Below, piece by piece: positions 30,134 to 38,636 of a DNA stretch of 64,000 nucleotides. Location of the stretch: assembly GCF_017114945.1 (NCBI RefSeq), contig NZ_JABXKQ010000089.1, positions 18,084 through 82,083 on the forward strand, read 5' to 3'. The notes under the pieces were generated by a model. The model saw only the letters and a program-made list of their open reading frames with translations. It was not told the DNA's origin and ran no database searches. Each line of letters begins with the position of its first letter. Within the stretch, counting starts at the first letter, position 1. The position numbers and the translations under genes are program-made. This stretch comes from Nostoc sp. JL34 (GTDB lineage: Bacteria; Cyanobacteriota; Cyanobacteriia; Cyanobacteriales; Nostocaceae).

Positions 30134-30589
30134 CTAATCCTGACAAAGCTCAAAAGCGGAGTGAATACCCAATCTTCTCCCAAGCCCACGGCAAATTATA
30201 GCCTCTAATTCCTCAATCATATAAGGTTTGCTGATGTAATCATTAAACCCCGCCTTGAGGATACGCTCACGATCTTCTGCGCTAGCTAAAGCTGTGACTG
30301 CTACCACTGGAATTGTGCAAGTTAGAGGTTCTTGCTTCAGATGACGCACAACATCGATACCGCTGAGTCCTGGTAACAAAATATCCAACAAGATTAAATC
30401 TGGTTGATACTCTTTAGCTACCAGCACCGTTGCAGAACAATCTGTTTGACAAATAAATCTACAACCCATTGACTCAAGGGCATAACTAATTAGTAGAAGA
30501 CTATCATCATGGTCTTCCACTGCCAAAATCAAAGGCTGGTGAGAGTTTTGCTTCTTTTCATCACTCATGAATGAATTTGTCAAATACAT
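30134..30589 (-). CDS. Single-domain response regulator (REC)
   Basis: LILAVEDHDDSLLLISYALESMG...LILLDILLPGLSGIDVVRHLK...KAGFNDYISKPYMIEEL; start may be internal Met at 30568. Confidence 0.85.
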   Translation of the reverse strand: MYLTNSFMSDEKKQNSHQPLILAVEDHDDSLLLISYALESMGCRFICQTDCSATVLVAKEYQPDLILLDILLPGLSGIDVVRHLKQEPLTCTIPVVAVTALASAEDRERILKAGFNDYISKPYMIEELEAIICRGLGRRLGIHSAFELCQD

Positions 30590-30613
30590 CTCTTCTCCAG
30601 AAGATTTTATTAC

Positions 30614-30651
30614 GATTTATCGTCTTTATAGGAAGATAAAGACGATAAATC
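30614..30651. promoter_or_regulatory. 16-bp perfect stem hairpin upstream of response regulator gene
   Basis: GATTTATCGTCTTTAT-AGGAAG-ATAAAGACGATAAATC, exact inverted repeat. Confidence 0.7.
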
Positions 30652-31715
30652 CTGGGAACAAAAGAATAGTGGTCAGTCAGGATTAGTTTGTATTTTGCTT
30701 TTGCCTAGTTGGTAATCCTTATCCACACAAAATTGCTGAGGTAAGAAAACCTCAAGCTGATAGGTTTAGCAGATACTTTTCGATTATACGCAAAATTACA
30801 GAATATTTTCTGAATGAGTTCATCATAAGTTTATATAGAAACATCAGATGATTATTTATAACAGTATCGCTTTACCTGTGTATGCTTTGAGCTTTTAAAG
30901 ATACTGGATAAACAAGTAATCCAAACGATTAGCTGTTAAATTCCGTACTGAAGTTTACGTACTGAATAGAATGAAAACACAATCTTAATTAGTTTTACAG
31001 ATGCGATTGAATAAGTTTTTACAAGTAGGTAAACTAAGAGATTAATGTTTAATAGGTTGCTGAAAAGAAGCGGCTGACCGTGAGATATTGCTTCTTTATT
31101 GACAATCATTGTTTCTCTAACCCTGCCTACTACTTTACCATAGCGCGAGTACATAAATTTGTTTCTAGATTATTGAGATTTTATATAGTATCAGATGCTA
31201 CAAAAATATCAAAAAATATCATAACCAAACCTTATATTTCCAGGTAAGGGGATTGCAACAGTTAGGGGTTAAATAATGTAAAATTTCACAGATACTTGCT
31301 AAGTAGGTAAACTTAGTTAAACAGAAAATACAAATTATGGGTCGTAGGAATTACTTTAGTATTCAGGGTAAAAGTTTTCAGTGATTACTACATTTTTTTG
31401 TTTATTTATGCTCGTTTAGTTATTAGCAATCGCAAAATTATTTGGAGAATTTTTTCTAATCAATTAGATTCAAATATAGATATATTTTCTGCCATACACG
31501 AAAATAAAACTAGCTTAAATACACGAATTAATTGAAAAAAATTGAAGTTTAATCCAATCAAAATTTTGCCGAAAAAACCTGCTATTTATTGATTAAATTA
31601 GACAATTACTATATGTTAGTTTGAGAGCGGATAAATTTTATTTTGATTTTCCTATATTTAACTATTTATCTATCTAAAGGAGGTTGAATTATTTGTTAAA
31701 TTGTCGATATGACTT

Positions 31716-31845
31716 ACTATCAGATTTTATAATTATTGTACACATCCTAGAGGAAGATGACCAGAAGTAAGAGTAGCTCTAAATTAATTCTGGTGTGTCG
31801 AATAACTGCTTTCTATGGAGGTTTAGCTGAGTGCTAAACCTTTTT
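31716..31845 (+). ncRNA. Tandem sRNA-like unit A
   Basis: TATCAGATTTTATAATTATTGTACACATCCTAGAGGAAGATGA block, CTAAATTAATTCTGG block, terminator GGTTTAGC-TGAGT-GCTAAACC-TTTTT. Confidence 0.6.
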
Positions 31846-31867
31846 CATGGCTACATCATCGCCCTAT

Positions 31868-31988
31868 AGCAATTTTTACAATATTTGTATACTCCCTAAC
31901 GATAGATGTATTGATAGACTAAAATAACTAAATTCTGCTGATAGACTCTACTCTTATCTAAGGCTTGGTTCATCACCAAGCCTTTTTT
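31868..31988 (+). ncRNA. Tandem sRNA-like unit B
   Basis: AATTTTTACAATATTTGTATACTCCCTAACGATAGATG block, CTAAATTCTG, terminator GGCTTGGT-TCATC-ACCAAGCC-TTTTTT. Confidence 0.55.
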
Positions 31989-32244
31989 ATTAATTGACTG
32001 ATTAAATATCTGGCAAATTCTCAGACAGAATTACACACAATAATTGTTGTTATGTAACTACTTTTGCTGACAATATATTTTTTACTCAGTCCCTAGATTT
32101 GTTTGTAGGTCATACTTCTCACTTTATCTTTTAATTGATATGAGTTACCATTAAGTATAATTTCACATAAATTGTCTAAAGCACTGGTATTAGATTAATA
32201 TTTAGTTTAATACAAGCCTTTTTACATCGATAAATTGTCAATCT

Positions 32245-32373
32245 ACCAACACTTTGTAGAATTTTTGTAAACCTACTAGAGACAGATGTACTGGAATCAA
32301 AGTAATTATAAATTAGCTAGGTATGGTAAACACTTGGTATATATAGGGCGTGGCTTTTAGCCATGCCTTTTTT
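32245..32373 (+). ncRNA. Tandem sRNA-like unit C
   Basis: CACTTTGTAGAATTTTTGTAAACCTACTAGAGACAGATG block, TAAATTAGCTAGGTATGGTAAACACTTGGTATATATA block, terminator GGCGTGGCT-TTT-AGCCATGCC-TTTTTT. Confidence 0.6.
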
Positions 32374-32450
32374 GTGAGTAACACCAATTAAGTAAGAATC
32401 AGTAAAATACTTTTCTCAAATCTCTGAGTTTAATCTAAATAAGAGGTTAT

Positions 32451-32500
32451 TATCAGATTATATAAAGTTTTACCTGATACTAAAGGAAGATAAAAGATCA
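32451..32500 (+). repeat. Degenerate copy of the tandem unit (promoter-like block only)
   Basis: TATCAGATTATATAAAGTTTTACCTGATACTAAAGGAAGATAAAAG aligns to the 5' block of units A-H; no GC terminator follows. Confidence 0.45.
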
Positions 32501-32569
32501 TCATATATTAAAATTTTAGTATTATAAAATACCAGATATAAATAGACCAAGCAACAAAAAACTACTAAT

Positions 32570-32699
32570 ACCATACATAGCTTAATATTCCTATCACTCT
32601 ATGGATAGTAGAAATAACTATTTTACAGAGTTATTATTCAGCCTGTTAATGCCTGAAAAACGTGTATGCACCCTGGAATAATACCCAGGGTCTTTTTTT
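32570..32699 (+). ncRNA. Tandem sRNA-like unit D (divergent)
   Basis: CATAGCTTAATATTCCTATCACTCTATGGATAGTAG aligns with the 5' block; terminator ACCCTGG-AATAATAC-CCAGGGT-C-TTTTTTT. Confidence 0.45.
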
Positions 32700-32815
32700 A
32701 TAAAAAATCAGATTAGCGAAAGATAGACTCTCATTGGAGTAAAGATAAATTGAACGTCGATATTCTTATACGTTAGAATCTAGAATTATTCTTCAAATTT
32801 ATGCCTAGCTGATGG

Positions 32816-32945
32816 ACTATCAGTTTTTAGAATATTTGTACACATCTTTTAGGATGATAAAATGAAGTTAACGTAATTTTAAATTAACTAGATGTGGTAA
32901 ATATTTAGTATATATGGAGGCTTGGTTTCAAGCCAAGATTTTTTC
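32816..32945 (+). ncRNA. Tandem sRNA-like unit E
   Basis: CTATCAGTTTTTAGAATATTTGTACACATCTTTTAGGATGAT block, TAAATTAACTAGATGTGGTAAATATTTAGTATATATGG block, GGCTTGGTTTCAAGCCAAG hairpin plus T-tract. Confidence 0.6.
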
Positions 32946-33010
32946 ATCCTTTAGGTAGATTTTTATATACTTTTTTAAGAAAGTAGTTATGATTTATACC
33001 AATTTTTCTG

Positions 33011-33142
33011 ATACCAGATTTCCGAATATTTATACACATCCTCTAGGATGATGATCTGTAAACAGAGTAGAACTAAATTAATTTAGTACGTTGTTAAGCA
33101 CAGCAATTATTGAGGTTTGGTTCACAGCCAAACCTTTTTTTT
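33011..33142 (+). ncRNA. Tandem sRNA-like unit F
   Basis: ATACCAGATTTCCGAATATTTATACACATCCTCTAGGATGATGA block, CTAAATTAATTTAG, terminator GGTTTGG-TTCACAG-CCAAACC-TTTTTTTT. Confidence 0.65.
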
Positions 33143-33163
33143 AACAAGTAACCAGAAAATTTT

Positions 33164-33292
33164 ATATCAGATTTCAGAATATTTGGACACAGCCTATAGG
33201 AAGATGAAGTAAAGTAAGAGTCATTCTAAATTAATCTTGGTGTAGTAAATGCTTGGTATATATAAAGGCTTGGTTTAACCAAGCCTTTTATT
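33164..33292 (+). ncRNA. Tandem sRNA-like unit G
   Basis: ATATCAGATTTCAGAATATTTGGACACAGCCTATAGGAAGATGA block, CTAAATTAATCTTGGTGTAGTAAATGCTTGGTATATATAAA block, terminator GGCTTGGTTTAACCAAGCC-TTTT. Confidence 0.65.
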
Positions 33293-33312
33293 ATGACTTA
33301 TCAAGTAATGTT

Positions 33313-33448
33313 GCATCAGTTTTCAGCATATTTGGATACAGTCTATAGGAAGATGAACTGCTATCAAAATAGGTCTAAATTAATCTAAGTATCTGCTTAA
33401 GCACTAAATATATAGACAGAGGTTTAGCTGAGTGCTAAACCTTTTTTT
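33313..33448 (+). ncRNA. Tandem sRNA-like unit H
   Basis: GCATCAGTTTTCAGCATATTTGGATACAGTCTATAGGAAGATGA block, CTAAATTAATCTAAG, terminator GGTTTAGC-TGAGT-GCTAAACC-TTTTTTT. Confidence 0.65.
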
Positions 33449-33639
33449 GATCAAGTGAAGAGTAAGAAGCGACGCCAATAGCCCCTCGTAGACATCACTC
33501 TTTTCCATGAAGCTAAGTAAATTCCGATCTAAACTAGCTGATTGCAAAATAATCATCAAGTCGATGCGTTAATCACATTACTACGGATTTACTATAGCTT
33601 CACAGATGCGATTCTAATAAGTAGGGAATAAAGATGGAT

Positions 33640-33668
33640 ACCCCTGGTCAACACCAGGGGCTTTTTAT
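33640..33668 (+). terminator. Rho-independent terminator at the end of the array
   Basis: ACCCCTGGTCAACACCAGGGGCTTTTTATTT: strong stem plus T-tract in + orientation, opposed to the 3' end of rtcB. Confidence 0.75.
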
Positions 33669-33675
33669 TTGGCAG

Positions 33676-35142
33676 CTACGCCTTAAACGTCAACACCGGA
33701 CTCAACCGCGCCACAACGTCCACCATTTCAGCCTCAACCTGCACATCAATGACAGACTGAATCGGTTTGTAGGCGGCGGGTGCTTCTTCAATTCGGCGTT
33801 CTTCACGCAGGGTGATGCAGTCTACTCCGGTTAATCCCAGTTCTGTCTCACTTTGAGATGCACCTTTGCGACTGAGATCGAAGCGAGAACGAATTCTTCC
33901 CGCCCCATGTGACGCTGAATTACAAAATGCTGGATTGCCTCTACCCACCATCAGATAAGAATAAGCACCCATTGAACCGGGGATAATCACTGGTTGGCCT
34001 ATATAGGCGGGACAAGCACCCTTGCGTGTCACCCATCCTTCACCTCCTGGTAAGGTGATGTTATGAGGCAAGTCATAAACTAGCGGTGCTTCCACATCTT
34101 TGTATACTTCCCGTAAACGGAGACGTAGCAGTTCCGCTAATAGGAGGCGATTGACAAATGCATAGTTAGCAGCAGTGGCTTCAGCTTGCAGGTAACTGGT
34201 AACTAGTTCGGGGTGAGAATAAGTAGAAAGAGGAAAAATCTGAGAATCAGGATACTTCAGACCTTTTTGCCAAGTCGCCTTAGCTTTATCTCGCCACATT
34301 CCCCCGATATACTTACCCACGTTTCGAGAACCAGAGTGAATCATAAAAGCTAGCTGTCCCTCGCGCACTCCCCAGGCGTGGGCAAGTGGGCGATTTTCGA
34401 CTTTATCAACCCGTTGCACTTCGACAAAATGATTACCACCGCCAATGGTTGCTAGTCCGCCATCGCGTACTAGTCCGGCATCGGGAACCAATTCTTCTGG
34501 TGCTAGTTTCCAGTCACCATCCATTGAACCACCTAAGAAGATGCGTTTGCTCTCTTGGGCAAGTTGTTGCAAATCAGACTTCACTACACTCCCAGTAGGC
34601 TGATCTAGCATGGCATCCAGCCAACCAGGAACTCCATACTGAAATAGCGATCGCATTGCGTCAGCAGTCATCGTCACATCACGCGTACCGAAGAAGTAAT
34701 CCCCCTTCATCCGTTCTACGAATTGGTCACGCTTTGCTAGAAATTCGTCGATTGTCAAATCAACAACATGCAGGCGCATCCCACAATTGATGTCAGAACC
34801 GACAGCACCAGGGATGACCTGACCCACAGTTTCTACAATTGAACCAATAGCAACACCCGCATCACCTGGGTGAAAGTCAGGCGTAGCACAGGCACGACAA
34901 ACGCATCCACCTGACGGGTGACGGACGCTTGCTAAATTTGCTAACTGCTTCAATGCCTTAGCTTCTACGGGGAAGTCTTCTGGTAGTAACACTTCTGCTA
35001 CAGGCGCATCGGGAGAACTAATTAGACGGACAGAATAAGTGCGTAGACACGGAGCGGCTTGTCGCCAGACATCGCTATAAGTTACATCTAAACCTTGCCG
35101 CTCTAAAGCACGCAGGAGACGTTTGAGATTTTTTGGCTGCAT
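33676..35142 (-). CDS. rtcB: RtcB-family RNA ligase
   Basis: GSDINCGMRLHVVDL, GGGNHFVEVQ, FMIHSGSRNVG, SASHGAGRIRSR motifs. Confidence 0.9.
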   Translation of the reverse strand: MQPKNLKRLLRALERQGLDVTYSDVWRQAAPCLRTYSVRLISSPDAPVAEVLLPEDFPVEAKALKQLANLASVRHPSGGCVCRACATPDFHPGDAGVAIGSIVETVGQVIPGAVGSDINCGMRLHVVDLTIDEFLAKRDQFVERMKGDYFFGTRDVTMTADAMRSLFQYGVPGWLDAMLDQPTGSVVKSDLQQLAQESKRIFLGGSMDGDWKLAPEELVPDAGLVRDGGLATIGGGNHFVEVQRVDKVENRPLAHAWGVREGQLAFMIHSGSRNVGKYIGGMWRDKAKATWQKGLKYPDSQIFPLSTYSHPELVTSYLQAEATAANYAFVNRLLLAELLRLRLREVYKDVEAPLVYDLPHNITLPGGEGWVTRKGACPAYIGQPVIIPGSMGAYSYLMVGRGNPAFCNSASHGAGRIRSRFDLSRKGASQSETELGLTGVDCITLREERRIEEAPAAYKPIQSVIDVQVEAEMVDVVARLSPVLTFKA

Positions 35143-35583
35143 GAAAACTCCAAATAAGGTCTTAAAGAAGACCCTTTGTTGTGAAGAGAGGAGGAGACTT
35201 GGTTCAGCAGCCGCGTCTCAATTAGTGCAGAAGGTCATTTTTCCAGAACTGTGGGCAAAACAACAGGTTAATTCTGACTAATGTGGTTATATAGCCTTAA
35301 TAACACACACTGTCATCGGATGACAAGTGTTTGTAGTACGTTGTATTTTTTGATGGGCAACGGTTACCTCACATCTTGCACCTAGCCCTAGCGATTAGAA
35401 ACCGCGGCTATACAAACGTCCGCCTACGCGGACTAAGGCAAAATCAAGGCTTTTCAACCTGCGGAGGCGACTAGAAGTCTTGTGTAGCCGCGACTTCTAG
35501 TCGCCTGGTGCAAGATATAAGTTACTCAGTTAAACCAAACTTGTAAAGAAATTTGAAGTTTAGCGAAAAACTTTTAAAAATCT

Positions 35584-35616
35584 CTAGACTCTCTAGCCGG
35601 CTAGAGAGTCTAGGAT
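35584..35616 (+). promoter_or_regulatory. Predicted MerR-type operator/promoter of the copper gene cluster
   Basis: 30-bp perfect palindrome CTAGACTCTCTAGCCGGCTAGAGAGTCTAG (35584-35613); TAGACT (35585-35590), 20-bp spacer, TAGGAT (35611-35616). Confidence 0.75.
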
Positions 35617-35718
35617 GAATTCAAGGCGACCCTCAACCAGAAATTTCTGACGTGTGAGGGATACGTCTCAGTCATCCAGCTTAATCTGGCTAGGTTGTGT
35701 ATTTTATCCCGTAAATCT

Positions 35719-35913
35719 ATGACTCTCCAACTCACAGTTCCCAGCATGTCTTGTTCTGTTTGTGCAAGCAAGATCACCAAAGCACTTCAGGCAGTCGATG
35801 CCAATGCTAGCGTTCAGGCTGATCCAACAACCAAGCTGGTCAATGTAGAAACTCAAGCATCAGAAACAGCAATTAAGGAAGCGTTGGCTGCTGCTGGCTA
35901 TCCAGTTGCTTAA
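35719..35913 (+). CDS. Heavy-metal-associated domain protein (copper chaperone-like)
   Basis: MTLQLTVPSMSCSVCASKITKAL: MxCxxC HMA motif; ORF open from 35695. Confidence 0.85.
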   Translation: MTLQLTVPSMSCSVCASKITKALQAVDANASVQADPTTKLVNVETQASETAIKEALAAAGYPVA

Positions 35914-35956
35914 TTTTTAAGATCCTCCCACACCAATCACAGCGGTTCATCTACTT

Positions 35957-38305
35957 ATGGATACTCTCACACTCAAACTTCGAGGCATGAGTTGTGCTGC
36001 TTGCGCCAATAATATCGAAAAGGCAATTCGCTCTGTTTCTGGGGTAATTGACTGCAACGTTAATTTTGGAGCAGAGCAAGCCACCATCAAGTACGATCGC
36101 TCTCTAGCCAATTTAGAGAAAATCCAAACTGCGATCGCATCTGCGGGATACTCTTGTGACTCACTCCAGGAAGAATTGCTCTCCGAAGAAGATGATGCTG
36201 AGAAAGCGAGTAGGCAAGCATTACAACGCCAACTCTCCCTCAAGGTAGTAGTGGGAGGTGTAATCAGCATTTTCCTACTTTTGGGGTCGTTGCCCATGAT
36301 GACTGGGCTGAACTTACCCTTAATTCCAAGTTTCCTACAAAATTCTTGGGTGCAGTTAGTGCTAACAACACCCGTCGTCTTTTGGTGTGGTGGATCTTTT
36401 TATCAAAATGGCTGGAAATCCCTCAAGCGCCATACGGCGACGATGGACACGCTGATTGCTTTGGGCACAAGTGCAGCGTATCTATATTCTTTGTTTGTCA
36501 CTATTTTCCCGAAATTTTTTATTGCTCAGGGCTTGATTCCTCATATTTATTATGAAGTTGCCGCCATTGTCATTACCTTAATTTTGCTGGGGCGGTTGTT
36601 GGAAAATCGTGCTAGGGGACAAACTTCTGAAGCCATCCGCAAACTCATTGGACTACAAGCTAGAGATGCCAGAGTCATTCGTGATGGTAGGGAAATTGAT
36701 CTTCCCATCGCCGAAGTCAGAATCAACGATGTGATTTTGGTGCGTCCTGGTGAAAAGATTCCAGTAGATGGCGAAGTTATTGCAGGCGCTTCGACGGTAG
36801 ATGAAGCGATGGTGACTGGTGAAAGTTTGCCAGTCAAAAAGCAGCCAGGAGATGAGGTAATTGGAGCGACGATTAACGGTGCGGGTGCATTTCAGTTTCG
36901 GGTGACACGAGTCGGAAATGATACATTTTTGGCTCAAATTGTCAAACTAGTGCAACAAGCGCAAGGTTCTAAAGCACCAATTCAGCGCTTGGCAGATCAA
37001 GTGACAGGATGGTTTGTACCAGCTGTGATTGCCGTTGCGATCACCACTTTCATCATTTGGTTTATTTTCACGGGCAACCTCACTCTAGCCACAATGACAA
37101 CGGTGGGTGTACTAATTATCGCTTGTCCTTGTGCTTTGGGTTTAGCTACTCCCACATCTGTCATGGTAGGAACGGGCAAAGGTGCAGAAAATGGCATCTT
37201 GATTAAGGGTGCGGACAGCTTAGAACTAGCACACAAAATTCAAACCATCGTTTTAGATAAAACTGGCACTTTGACTCAGGGTAAACCGACAGTTACAGAC
37301 TTTGTAACTGTCAACGGCACAGCTAATAGTAATGAAATCCAGCTTTTACAATTAGCAGCAGCGGTAGAACGAAATTCTGAGCATCCTTTAGCAGCAGCGG
37401 TGGTGAAATACGCCCAGTCTCAAGAAGTGAGTTTAATAGATGCAAAGAACTTTGCAGCTAATGCAGGTAGTGGCGTGCAAGCAGTTGTTGCAAATCAGCT
37501 TGTGCAAATTGGTACACAACGCTGGTTAACAGAACTTGGAATTAACACCATAAGTCTCCAGCAGTATAAAGATGCTTGGGAAACTGCTGGTAAAACAGTC
37601 ATTTTGATTGCTGTAGATGGCGAACTACAAGGAATAATGGGTATTGCTGATGCCCTCAAACCCTCCTCAGCAGCAGTGGTGAAAGCTTTACAAAAGTTAG
37701 GTTTAGAAGTAGTAATGCTCACCGGAGATAATCGTAAAACTGCTGATGCGATCGCAAGACAAGTTGGCATTCAGCGAATCTTTGCCGAAGTGCGTCCAGA
37801 CCAAAAGGCGGCAATTATTCAATCTTTGCAAAGAGAGGGACTGGGGACTAGGGACTGGGGACTAGGGAAAAATACCCAATCCCCATTACCCCTTATCCCC
37901 AGAGGGGGCCCCACCTTCCCCAATCACCAATCCCTTGTTGCAATGGTAGGTGATGGCATCAATGATGCGCCAGCGCTAGCACAGGCTGATGTGGGAATTG
38001 CTATTGGTACGGGAACAGATGTAGCGATCGCAGCAAGCGATATCACCCTAATTTCTGGAGATTTGCAAGGAATTGTCACAGCAATTCAACTAAGCCGCGC
38101 CACCATTAACAATATCAAGCAAAATCTCTTCTTTGCCTTTATTTACAACGTCATTGGTATTCCCATTGCAGCAGGAATTTTGTTCCCTATCTTTGGTTGG
38201 TTACTCAATCCAATTATCGCCGGCGCTGCGATGGCTCTTTCTTCGCTTTCTGTTGTTAGCAATGCCCTCAGGTTGCGTAACTTTCAACCAAAAGCTATCT
38301 CATAA
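35957..38305 (+). CDS. Cu(+)-type P1B ATPase
   Basis: HMA domain [18 protein letters not shown] motif [38 protein letters not shown]. Confidence 0.95.
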   Translation: MDTLTLKLRGMSCAACANNIEKAIRSVSGVIDCNVNFGAEQATIKYDRSLANLEKIQTAIASAGYSCDSLQEELLSEEDDAEKASRQALQRQLSLKVVVGGVISIFLLLGSLPMMTGLNLPLIPSFLQNSWVQLVLTTPVVFWCGGSFYQNGWKSLKRHTATMDTLIALGTSAAYLYSLFVTIFPKFFIAQGLIPHIYYEVAAIVITLILLGRLLENRARGQTSEAIRKLIGLQARDARVIRDGREIDLPIAEVRINDVILVRPGEKIPVDGEVIAGASTVDEAMVTGESLPVKKQPGDEVIGATINGAGAFQFRVTRVGNDTFLAQIVKLVQQAQGSKAPIQRLADQVTGWFVPAVIAVAITTFIIWFIFTGNLTLATMTTVGVLIIACPCALGLATPTSVMVGTGKGAENGILIKGADSLELAHKIQTIVLDKTGTLTQGKPTVTDFVTVNGTANSNEIQLLQLAAAVERNSEHPLAAAVVKYAQSQEVSLIDAKNFAANAGSGVQAVVANQLVQIGTQRWLTELGINTISLQQYKDAWETAGKTVILIAVDGELQGIMGIADALKPSSAAVVKALQKLGLEVVMLTGDNRKTADAIARQVGIQRIFAEVRPDQKAAIIQSLQREGLGTRDWGLGKNTQSPLPLIPRGGPTFPNHQSLVAMVGDGINDAPALAQADVGIAIGTGTDVAIAASDITLISGDLQGIVTAIQLSRATINNIKQNLFFAFIYNVIGIPIAAGILFPIFGWLLNPIIAGAAMALSSLSVVSNALRLRNFQPKAIS

Positions 38306-38324
38306 TTGCAGGGTAATTTAGGAA

Positions 38325-38552
38325 ATGTTCAGTAAAAAAACGCTTTGGGGAAGCCTGATAGCTGTAGTGCTGCTCACTAGCACATCAGGTATAACATTAG
38401 CCGAAATGCCAGCCCACTCGTCAGAGCAAACTAGCCAATTTCAACGCATTGAGCAACCTTTGGGCTTGAAAGTTGGTGTTGCGATCGCAGGTTTAGCCTT
38501 AATTGGGGTAGAGTTGTGGTGGTTTCTTCTTTATAAAAGTCCTGAATCTTAA
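38325..38552 (+). CDS. Small membrane protein (75 aa)
   Basis: Signal-like N-terminus plus LGLKVGVAIAGLALIGVELWWFLLYK TM; resembles the membrane anchor segment of cyanobacterial cupredoxin-domain proteins but lacks the cupredoxin domain. Confidence 0.55.
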   Translation: MFSKKTLWGSLIAVVLLTSTSGITLAEMPAHSSEQTSQFQRIEQPLGLKVGVAIAGLALIGVELWWFLLYKSPES

Positions 38553-38636
38553 GTTATGAGTGAATAATGAAGAAATTGCTCAAACTTCATTTCTTACTTT
38601 TTATTTACTTATCCCAGGTTAAACGCCCTGCTACCA

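Noticed and set aside
31760-31838. 26-codon ORF in unit A (MTRSKSSSKLILVCRITAFYGGLAEC)
   Set aside because: The frame is not conserved in the other units; equivalent ATGs in E and G terminate within 2-3 codons, and that of H is also shorter.
31716-33448. Repeated units considered as a CRISPR array
   Set aside because: Units are long (~130 nt), divergent, each ends in an intrinsic terminator, and there is no regular short repeat/spacer pattern.
31716-33448. Direct assignment of the array as NsiR1
   Set aside because: No hetF neighbour and no evident TCCGGA DIF motif; the NsiR1 sequence could not be compared here, so only an analogy is stated.
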